Shown here in pieces: positions 1 to 5,874 of a DNA stretch of 12,979 bases. The notes under the pieces are model-generated. The model was not told the DNA's origin and did not search any database. It saw only the letters and a program-made list of their open reading frames with translations. A program made the translations under genes and the position numbers. The DNA is taken from assembly GCA_030619345.1 (NCBI GenBank), contig JAUXBO010000033.1, forward strand, positions 1 through 12,979. The letters run 5' to 3'. Source of the stretch: Candidatus Zixiibacteriota bacterium. GTDB taxonomy: Bacteria; Zixibacteria; MSB-5A5; GN15; FEB-12. Within the stretch, counting starts at the first letter, position 1; each line of letters begins with the position of its first letter.

Positions 1-19
1 AAAACTACGGTATTGAGAC

Positions 20-68
20 AGGTTAGTTCTACCTGTTGTATCTCTCCCGTATCGTGTAGATATTACCT
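20..68 (+). promoter_or_regulatory. candidate activator-binding dyads upstream of lipoprotein gene 1
   Basis: AGGTTAGTTCTACC (20-33) is a dyad with GGT-N7-ACC half-sites; its outer arms extend to a 6-bp inverted repeat ACAGGT (18-23) / ACCTGT (31-36). A second copy in reverse orientation, TGTAGATATTACCT, lies at 55-68. The region upstream of lipoprotein gene 2 has matching sites at 1457-1470 and from 1492, with the same 35-bp offset between them. They lie about 100-136 bp upstream of the sigma-54-like promoter, where enhancer-binding proteins normally sit. The role is inferred from conservation and position. Confidence 0.45.
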
Positions 69-152
69 CACCTCGGTGTCCTTGAATTCCTCGCTACTCT
101 CTTAACTGTCACCCCGCTAAACAGTTACGCATTTTCTACCGCTGTCAGCTTG

Positions 153-171
153 TTCGGCATAGTTGTTGCAA
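153..171 (+). promoter_or_regulatory. putative sigma-54 (-24/-12) promoter of lipoprotein gene 1
   Basis: TTCGGCATAGTTGTTGCAA contains the invariant GG (156-157) and GC (168-169) separated by exactly 10 bp, inside GGCA...TTGCA. This matches the sigma-54 consensus YTGGCACG-N4-TTGCW apart from C for T before GG and T for C after GGCA. Transcription would start near 181, giving a leader of about 53 nt before ATG 234. The same element stands 83 bp upstream of the start codon in the next gene, also exactly 83 bp when measured from the shared TGTTCGGCA. Confidence 0.6.
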
Positions 172-233
172 TAGACTTCTGTACAACACAGTAACAATGC
201 ACTTAAGTGCTGTCACCGGAGGATGAATTGACA

Positions 234-1352
234 ATGCGTTCGTACCAAAGATTTCACAAAAACCAGATCATTTTGTTTGCAGCTGCAGCGATCGTTGGAC
301 TCATACTGTCAACCGGTTGCAACGAAGAAAACTGCCCCACCTGTCCGGACACAACCGACACAATTGTAGATACGGTCTATGACACTATCTACGATGATAC
401 GTGTATTGATCCCATATCCACAACGTCTTACTACTTCGTTGACTACGAGGCTGGAAATACTGTGAGATTAGTGGAAGCGGATTTGTTCAGTGATGGAAAT
501 TTCAGCATGACTCAACTGGTCAATTCCGAGGGATCACTGGAGGGCGGGACCGGGGTCTATTCTATTTTCGATGATGGCAAGGTCAGTATCAAGTCATCGG
601 ATCATGATATCGGAGATACGATTCTGGGAGCGACCAGCAGCGACACAAGCATCATGTCCTTCATTATCAACCATGCCCAGTGGCCTGAGGAATTCGCGAT
701 CGGATTCAAAAAGTCAAACGGCCTAACTAATGCCGCGCTGACCGGCGATTACTATATCGCCGCCTATGAATACAATAATACTGTGCGATTTGCGGAGGCT
801 TCGCTGGATGGAAATGGTGCGATGAGCTTTCAGCAACTCTTCGACACTGATGGCTCACTGGGGAGCGGCTCGGGAAGCTACTCGGTTGCTGGTGACGGCA
901 GACTGACCACTGGTGATGGCAGCACGGGCGATCAAGTTGTTGGTACGATCTCTTCCGATGGCGGCATGTTTGCCTGTATCGGCTGGTACCCCGCTTACCA
1001 AAACGAGATATTTATTGGCATTAAGAAATCATTGGGACTAACCAACGCCGTCCTCAATGGCAACTACTACGTCACCAATTATGAACATGGCGGTACAGTC
1101 CGCTTGGCGGAGTTGATCTTTGACGGCCAGGGAGGTCTGAGTTATCAGACTCTCTATTATTCTGCCGGTTCTGCTCTGAACTTCAGCGGAGCTTACAGCG
1201 TGGCGTCCGATGGGCTACTGACCCTGAATTTGCCACTGTCGGGACCGACCATTATGGGTGTGGTCAGCTCTGACGGCAAGACATTTACCTGTATGGAAGT
1301 CAGTGTGAACGGACATAACCAATTACTATTCGGGACACAGAGAGCAAACTGA
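234..1352 (+). CDS. surface-type lipoprotein with three tandem ~105-residue repeats
   Basis: The family is not recognised. ATG 234 is chosen over GTG 207 because GGAGG (218-222) precedes it by 11 nt and the signal peptide then has a normal length. The protein is 372 aa. A lipoprotein signal peptide runs over residues 1-28 with LSTGC at the end, so Cys29 would be lipidated. Next come acidic residues, CPTCPD (34-39) and a repetitive Asp-Thr tether ending in a Cys. The rest is three tandem repeats, about residues 65-170, 171-275 and 276-372. Each begins YYxxxYExxxTVRhAE and contains YSVxxDGxL and SSDG, suggesting an all-beta fold with DG turns. There is no catalytic motif. The acidic run after the lipid Cys resembles the surface-export signal known in Bacteroidetes, so outer-face display is inferred. 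The gene has its own terminator and a sigma-54-like promoter. Confidence 0.88.
   Translation: MRSYQRFHKNQIILFAAAAIVGLILSTGCNEENCPTCPDTTDTIVDTVYDTIYDDTCIDPISTTSYYFVDYEAGNTVRLVEADLFSDGNFSMTQLVNSEGSLEGGTGVYSIFDDGKVSIKSSDHDIGDTILGATSSDTSIMSFIINHAQWPEEFAIGFKKSNGLTNAALTGDYYIAAYEYNNTVRFAEASLDGNGAMSFQQLFDTDGSLGSGSGSYSVAGDGRLTTGDGSTGDQVVGTISSDGGMFACIGWYPAYQNEIFIGIKKSLGLTNAVLNGNYYVTNYEHGGTVRLAELIFDGQGGLSYQTLYYSAGSALNFSGAYSVASDGLLTLNLPLSGPTIMGVVSSDGKTFTCMEVSVNGHNQLLFGTQRAN
423..1349 (+). repeat. three tandem protein repeats within lipoprotein gene 1
   Basis: The units are about 423-743, 744-1058 and 1059-1349. They are clear at protein level (GDYYIAAYE / GNYYVTNYE openings, NTVRLVEA / NTVRFAEA / GTVRLAEL cores, GLTNA closing units 1 and 2) but diverged at DNA level. 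This points to old internal duplication rather than a recent expansion. Confidence 0.8.
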
Positions 1353-1395
1353 TTGACCGAAGACGGGGAGGGGTCGATCAGGAAAACGGGGAGGA

Positions 1396-1425
1396 AGAGG
1401 CGGCCGCAAGGCCGCTTCTCTTTTT
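1396..1425 (+). terminator. rho-independent terminator of lipoprotein gene 1
   Basis: A 10-bp stem (1396-1405 with 1410-1419, one G-T wobble) closes a GCAA tetraloop of the stable GNRA class and is followed by CTTTTT. It lies 44 bp after the stop codon, so gene 1 is probably monocistronic. Confidence 0.88.
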
Positions 1426-1456
1426 GGTGTATCAAGCGTTGCGCGGTTACTAAAAG

Positions 1457-1505
1457 AGGTTATATCTACCCTTTCCAATTGTTACCAAAGAGGTAGTATC
1501 AACAT
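1457..1505 (+). promoter_or_regulatory. candidate activator-binding dyads upstream of lipoprotein gene 2
   Basis: AGGTTATATCTACC (1457-1470) matches the gene 1 site in 12 of 14 positions and keeps the GGT-N7-ACC dyad. A second related site, GGTAGTATCAAC, starts at 1492, again 35 bp downstream. The first dyad is 130 bp upstream of the promoter GG, against 136 bp for gene 1. These are probable binding sites for the same activator. The rest of 1426-1664 has shorter conserved blocks (GTCA, GTTACG, CATTT) and no gene. Confidence 0.45.
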
Positions 1506-1583
1506 CGCATTACTCGTATGCAGATTTTCTCGATGGTAACCCATTGTCAATAAGGGCGTTACGGCTCGCATTTCCGCGCCCTG

Positions 1584-1602
1584 TTCGGCACGCTGATTGC
1601 AA
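1584..1602 (+). promoter_or_regulatory. putative sigma-54 (-24/-12) promoter of lipoprotein gene 2
   Basis: TTCGGCACGCTGATTGCAA has GG at 1587-1588 and GC at 1599-1600 with exactly 10 bp between. CGGCACG...TTGCA misses the 17-position consensus YTGGCACGRNNNTTGCW at only about two places. It would drive lipoprotein gene 2 and, with no terminator seen after it, probably the beta-helix gene as well. The predicted start site is near 1612. Confidence 0.68.
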
Positions 1603-1664
1603 TGCTAATATGAAGAATGCGAAACAACAACTTTCTAAGAACAGCATCACCGGGAGGTGCAACT

Positions 1665-2561
1665 ATGCAGATAAACAAATCAAATACAAAGCGAATAATG
1701 CGAGTTTGGGCCATGCTCCTAATGTTCGGAGTCGGCCTTGTTCTGACTATCGGATGCAGCGAAGAAGACTGCCCAACCTGTCCTGACGTAACTGACACAA
1801 TCATTGACACTGTCTACAGTGACACATTCGTTGATACGGTCTACATCGACACCTGCGACAATTCGGTTGGTTCAAAATCTCTGGTCGGTAGTTGGGGAAC
1901 TGGCTATTGGTCAGATGAGGACAAATACGCATCAATTACTTTGTATCCCAACGGCTATTACATCTTCTGGGCCTCGGATAACCCAACTGTACCCAGCGAC
2001 AGTGGTGGTGGGGTCGAATATGGTACCTACGCTTTTGATTCCACAACATCAAGAGTCTATGTGAACTGTTTTGTTGATGAGAATGGAGACGACGGACTTG
2101 CGGATAATGGTGTTGACCGGATGTATGACACCCAGATTAGTGTAACTGGTGATGTTATGACCGTCGCCGAAGGTGGCGATTCTTTCATGTTGGATCGGGT
2201 AATAAGTGCCACATCTCCCATTGTCGGAAGCTGGGGTGTCGCTCGCTATACATCTTCCTTCCCGGAATATGTCAGCATGACATTCTATGACAACGGCCTC
2301 TATATACTGTGGGTTTCCAACGATCCGGCTGATCCCAACACTACTGCCGGAGTTGAAATAGGAAACTACACCTACAATGCAAGCCAGAACCAGCTTGTGA
2401 TTACTTCAATGCTGAGAGATGACAACGGCGGCGATGGCTTTGCTCTATATGGCAATGAACCGAACCCTGGCGACTGGACCATGTCGTGTACTATTACGAA
2501 CGACATACTCACGATCTCGAGTGGACCGGCTAATGGCTGGAGTGGCCCGAGAGTCCAATAA
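1665..2561 (+). CDS. surface-type lipoprotein with two VGSW repeats
   Basis: The family is not recognised. ATG 1665 is chosen because GGGAGGTG (1652-1659) lies just upstream; the earlier in-frame ATG 1617 has no ribosome site and falls close to the predicted transcription start. The protein is 298 aa. The signal peptide ends LTIGC, so Cys31 would be lipidated. CSEEDCPTCPD and an Asp-Thr/Val-Tyr tether follow, closely matching lipoprotein gene 1 but with about five more tether residues. The cargo differs: two ~110-residue repeats (about 74-186 and 187-298), each opening VGSWG, then YxSMTFYxNGhYIhW, a GVExGxY strand and Asp/Gly-rich loops such as DENGDDG and DDNGGDG that could hold calcium. Lipocalin-like or other small beta-barrel folds are possible. 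It is probably co-transcribed with the gene 63 bp downstream. Confidence 0.87.
   Translation: MQINKSNTKRIMRVWAMLLMFGVGLVLTIGCSEEDCPTCPDVTDTIIDTVYSDTFVDTVYIDTCDNSVGSKSLVGSWGTGYWSDEDKYASITLYPNGYYIFWASDNPTVPSDSGGGVEYGTYAFDSTTSRVYVNCFVDENGDDGLADNGVDRMYDTQISVTGDVMTVAEGGDSFMLDRVISATSPIVGSWGVARYTSSFPEYVSMTFYDNGLYILWVSNDPADPNTTAGVEIGNYTYNASQNQLVITSMLRDDNGGDGFALYGNEPNPGDWTMSCTITNDILTISSGPANGWSGPRVQ
1884..2558 (+). repeat. two tandem VGSW protein repeats within lipoprotein gene 2
   Basis: Units 1884-2222 and 2223-2558 each begin VGSWG and share the order aromatic strand, NGxYIxW, DNP/NDP, GVExGxY, acidic Gly loop, threonine-rich strand. They are recognisable in protein and well diverged in DNA. Confidence 0.7.
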
Positions 2562-2624
2562 CAATTTATTTTGAATGAAACAACGAACACAAAACCCAAT
2601 CATATGATTCAGGAAAGAACAACT

Positions 2625-5450
2625 ATGAAACGAATTGTTATACTTGCAATAGTCTTGGCAATATCTGCTCTTGCAGTTGGGGTAAATGCTGAGACTTTTC
2701 GCGTACCGAGCGAATATCCAACAATCCAATCGGCGATCGACATAGCCGCAGCCGGTGATACTGTCCAGGTGGAGTTAGGAACCTTCTATGAGAACATTAC
2801 TCTAATCCCAAAAATCACCTTGCTGGGCATGGGACCCGCGAATACCGTTATTGATGGCGAATTCACAGGTCCTGTCATTGTCGCGGCTGACAGCGTAGTT
2901 ATTGAAGGCTTCCGAATCAGGAACGGAACCCTCGGTATATACCTCTCTGAAGGATTTGCTGTCGTGAGAGGCAATGCGATCACAGGATGTAGAGGTTATG
3001 GTGTGAGTTGCCAATCTGCATCGGCCCTGATTATGAATAATGCTATTTACAATAACGGTGACCAAGCCTATAGCGGAGGTATCAGTTGTAACAGTCTCCT
3101 TGATATTGTAATCACCAATAATATTTTCTATGACAATAGTGCCTCTTGTATTTACTTCAGTACACTTGGCTCCGGCTCCAGCATTAAGAACAATGTCTTT
3201 TACAGTAGTGGGACCGGCTACGGTCTCTACAATGGCAGGTTCGCCATTTCAGGTAATGGAGTTTCATCACCAATCATCGAAAATTGTATTTTCTCGAATT
3301 TTTACGAAAATTCTCTCTTTATGCAATCTGGTGCGGCACCGACGGTACAGTACTGTAACTTTTACAGCACTGCTGGCACCGTTCCGCCTAACGCGGGAAA
3401 TACAACTGGCAACCCACTATTTGTCGATGTTGATCGCTTTGATTTTCGGTTACAGCCGGGTTCGCCCTGCATAAACGCTGGCAATCCCAGTACCCTGTCT
3501 AATGACACCGATGGCTCCCGCAACGATATGGGTGTTTTTGGAGGACCCAACGCAGCAGATGATGTGTTCACTAATGGTGCCCCACTCGTTCCCCGTGAAT
3601 TCACCGCCATAGCTGGTAACGGAACAGTGACCCTCAACTGGGGCCCTCATGAGATTCTTGGCAACAGTGAGGACTTTTCCCACTACAAAATATATCGCAC
3701 TTCACCTCAGGCAGCAAGTACAACCGAAGCCAGCACCGAGTTTTCAGACATAAACCTCACCAATGGGGTGACATATTCTTACGCTATTGCCGCCGTCGAT
3801 ACACTCGGCAATGAAAGTGATCTATCAAGAGTATTGATGGTTACTCCTCACGAATCGGTGACTATGTCTTTCGAGGTCAATGCGGCTGGTGGTGCTGACT
3901 ACACGAGGATACAAGATGCAATTGACGCCGCCGAAGCCGGTGATACCATCTTCGTCAGGTCAGGTCGCTACTTTGAAAACCTGCAAATGAAAAGCGGAAT
4001 CAGCTTGATAGGCGCTGGCCCAAGTACAACCGTCATTGACGGAGGCGGGATCAACAGCACAATAATTGGCGCAGCCCATTCTCTGATAACAGGATTTACT
4101 ATTCAGAATGGAAAGGCTCAGAGAGGTGGGGGGATACTTTGCGTGGGGAATGCAATGAAGATTGTTGGCAACAGAATTACCAGGAATAGAGCAACCTATT
4201 ATGGTGGCGCGGGTATGGATACAGGTCAGAACGGAGGACCGCATCAAATACACAATAACGTGATTGACAATAACTGGTGCGACACATCCTCTTCGGCATG
4301 GGCAGGAGGAATCTCGAGTTTTGATGCCTCGGACATCATTAACAACACCATTTATAACAACTATTGTCCTAATGCTGGCGGAGGGATTGGTATTCATTCA
4401 ATGGGGCGGCCACAGCCCAATATCCAGAACAATGTGATCTCAAATAACTCTGCTGTTCTGGGCGGAGGCATCTATGGATACAGCTATCTACAGACGAACT
4501 ACAACGATGTGTACAACAATGATGGAGGTAACTTTGGAGGGTATGGTTTTGATCCGGGCACAGGTGATATAGATGTGGATCCTTTGTTGATGGAAGGGTC
4601 GGGACATGATTTTCGTTTGCAACCAAGCTCCACCTGTATAGATGCGGGAAATCCAGATGCGCTATTTTATGACCACATGTTTCCGCCGTCACAGGGCACT
4701 GCACGTAATGACATAGGAGCATTTGGCGGACCTTTGGCTGTCGATTGGGGTGAAAGCTACGGGAATACACCCGTCGGTCAGGATGTTGTAGTTATCCTTT
4801 CGGGTAGTCTGTCTGTTTCTTTTGCAAATGTTTTGGTAGAAGGGTTCACAGGCGCCGTTCTTTCCGACCAAGGCCCAGCTCTTTCAGACCTTTATACTGC
4901 TCTTCCGGAAGACTCTCCTCAGTTCTTAGATTTTCTATCTGACGCGACATTTGAAGGCCAGGTCGAGATTTGCATCACCTACGATGATGCCAATATCGGA
5001 GACAGTGAGGCAGATCTTCTTTTCCTGCATTACGTATCCGTGGATACTGGATGGGTGAATGCAACCAGTACTCTTGATACTGCGTTGAATACAATCTGCT
5101 GTGTTGTGAGTTCGCTTTCGCCATTTGTTTTGGCTCGACCGGGTAGTGCAACTTCGATTGTTACTACGGTCGATTTGACCGTGCCGAAAAAGTTTGGGTT
5201 AAGCCAGAACTATCCCAACCCATTCAACCCGGTCACGGTTATCGAGTTTGGATTGCCTTCAGCTGCTACTGTTAAGCTGGATATTTTCAACATCCTCGGT
5301 CGTCGTGTCGATCGTTTGGTTAACGAGCAGTTGTCCGCCGGGTATCATCAGGTGTTCTGGGATGCAAGTCAGAAAGCTAGCGGTGTCTATTTCTATCGTC
5401 TTGAAGCAGGTGATTTTGTTGAGACAAAGAAAATGCTGTTATTAAAGTAA
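2625..5450 (+). CDS. secreted double beta-helix protein with FN3-like domain and type IX sorting domain
   Basis: ATG 2625 is chosen because AGGAAAG (2611-2617) precedes it and a clean signal peptide follows (1-22, ending VNA). The protein is 941 aa. It has a right-handed parallel beta-helix of the pectate-lyase-like type at about 24-310, a fibronectin-III-like domain at 318-408, a second beta-helix at 415-705, an unclassified beta domain at about 718-838, and a C-terminal Por/type IX sorting domain at 857-941 (NYPNPFNP ... GVYFYRLEAGD ... KKMLLLK). Each helix opens with YPTIQSAID or YTRIQDAID plus AGDT, has Asn-ladder turns such as NNV and NNT, and closes with DFRLQP...C(I)(N/D)AGNP...GxFGGP. 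The fold is shared by polysaccharide lyases and adhesins, but no catalytic set is evident. It probably binds or cleaves glycans at the surface. It likely shares a transcript with lipoprotein gene 2. Confidence 0.92.
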   Translation: MKRIVILAIVLAISALAVGVNAETFRVPSEYPTIQSAIDIAAAGDTVQVELGTFYENITLIPKITLLGMGPANTVIDGEFTGPVIVAADSVVIEGFRIRNGTLGIYLSEGFAVVRGNAITGCRGYGVSCQSASALIMNNAIYNNGDQAYSGGISCNSLLDIVITNNIFYDNSASCIYFSTLGSGSSIKNNVFYSSGTGYGLYNGRFAISGNGVSSPIIENCIFSNFYENSLFMQSGAAPTVQYCNFYSTAGTVPPNAGNTTGNPLFVDVDRFDFRLQPGSPCINAGNPSTLSNDTDGSRNDMGVFGGPNAADDVFTNGAPLVPREFTAIAGNGTVTLNWGPHEILGNSEDFSHYKIYRTSPQAASTTEASTEFSDINLTNGVTYSYAIAAVDTLGNESDLSRVLMVTPHESVTMSFEVNAAGGADYTRIQDAIDAAEAGDTIFVRSGRYFENLQMKSGISLIGAGPSTTVIDGGGINSTIIGAAHSLITGFTIQNGKAQRGGGILCVGNAMKIVGNRITRNRATYYGGAGMDTGQNGGPHQIHNNVIDNNWCDTSSSAWAGGISSFDASDIINNTIYNNYCPNAGGGIGIHSMGRPQPNIQNNVISNNSAVLGGGIYGYSYLQTNYNDVYNNDGGNFGGYGFDPGTGDIDVDPLLMEGSGHDFRLQPSSTCIDAGNPDALFYDHMFPPSQGTARNDIGAFGGPLAVDWGESYGNTPVGQDVVVILSGSLSVSFANVLVEGFTGAVLSDQGPALSDLYTALPEDSPQFLDFLSDATFEGQVEICITYDDANIGDSEADLLFLHYVSVDTGWVNATSTLDTALNTICCVVSSLSPFVLARPGSATSIVTTVDLTVPKKFGLSQNYPNPFNPVTVIEFGLPSAATVKLDIFNILGRRVDRLVNEQLSAGYHQVFWDASQKASGVYFYRLEAGDFVETKKMLLLK
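2694..4739 (+). repeat. duplicated beta-helix module flanking an FN3-like domain
   Basis: Copy 1 is about 2694-3554 and copy 2 about 3867-4739. Both run from the IQ(S/D)AID opening through GMGP/GAGP...TVIDG to DFRLQP and GGP. Order and boundary motifs are conserved, while the interior coils have diverged freely. The FN3-like segment sits between the copies. Confidence 0.75.
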
Positions 5451-5518
5451 ATACCGGGGGATGCTCACGCGCCGACCGAAAGGCTGTGTCTGACACGGTC
5501 AATTGGGTCGGTTGGCAG

Positions 5519-5585
5519 GCGGATTTTGTCCGCTGTGAGTCCGGAAGCGCCCGGTGGCGGTTTTGTCCGTCACCGGGTTTTACTT
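5519..5585 (+). terminator. terminator of beta-helix gene, preceded by a similar small hairpin
   Basis: The main stem is 11 bp (5550-5560 with 5567-5577, one wobble), with loop TTTTGT, followed by TTTTACTTTTG. Just upstream, GCGGA (5519-5523) pairs with TCCGC (5529-5533) around TTTTG. The two hairpins share the core GGCGG(A)TTTTGTCCG, as if one was copied from the other. Confidence 0.82.
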
Positions 5586-5715
5586 TTGTGGTCTCATTCT
5601 TGATATGTTTGGCAGATCTGTAATCTCTAATATCTTAGCTGGCACCAAGTCATTCTTTTGGAATGAAATAGGTAATGGTGGTCTATTTTAGACTATTGGG
5701 ATGTTTGTTTATTTC
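5586..5715. other. AT-rich intergenic stretch
   Basis: There is no gene here. It contains two short perfect hairpins: TCATTC (5650-5655) with GAATGA (5661-5666), and GTCTA (5681-5685) with TAGAC (5689-5693). Neither has a recognisable role. Confidence 0.5.
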
Positions 5716-5749
5716 TTGACAGAAATTCAACATTCGTTATCTATATACT
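5716..5749 (+). promoter_or_regulatory. possible sigma-70 promoter of the MopE-repeat gene
   Basis: A perfect TTGACA at 5716-5721 is followed by the AT-rich string TATCTATATACT (5738-5749). The best-spaced -10, TATCTA, is 16 bp away but only half matches consensus; the better hexamer TATACT is 22 bp away. Transcription would start near 5756, about 120 nt before the start codon. Confidence 0.38.
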
Positions 5750-5754
5750 GTAGA

Positions 5755-5770
5755 TGGCAAAGGTTTGCCA
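5755..5770. promoter_or_regulatory. perfect 7-bp inverted repeat at the predicted transcription start
   Basis: TGGCAAA-GG-TTTGCCA is a perfect dyad lying immediately downstream of the possible -10 region. It could be a repressor operator or a hairpin at the 5' end of the mRNA. It also looks like a sigma-54 site, but GG and GC are 9 bp apart rather than the required 10. Confidence 0.42.
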
Positions 5771-5874
5771 GGGAACTTACAACGATACATACAGCCGACA
5801 AAACGAAACACATAAATTGAGTAATGTCTGTTCGTAACAATGCGGACAACTACAAGCTGTGGAGGAATGCAGGT

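Noticed and set aside
18..36. terminator of an upstream gene
   Set aside because: The 6-bp stem is not followed by a T run, and it matches the dyad upstream of the second lipoprotein, so a binding site is more likely.
5755..5770. sigma-54 promoter in front of the MopE-repeat gene
   Set aside because: TGGCA and TTGCC are present, but GG and GC are 9 bp apart; sigma-54 needs 10, so the dyad is recorded as an operator or hairpin candidate instead.
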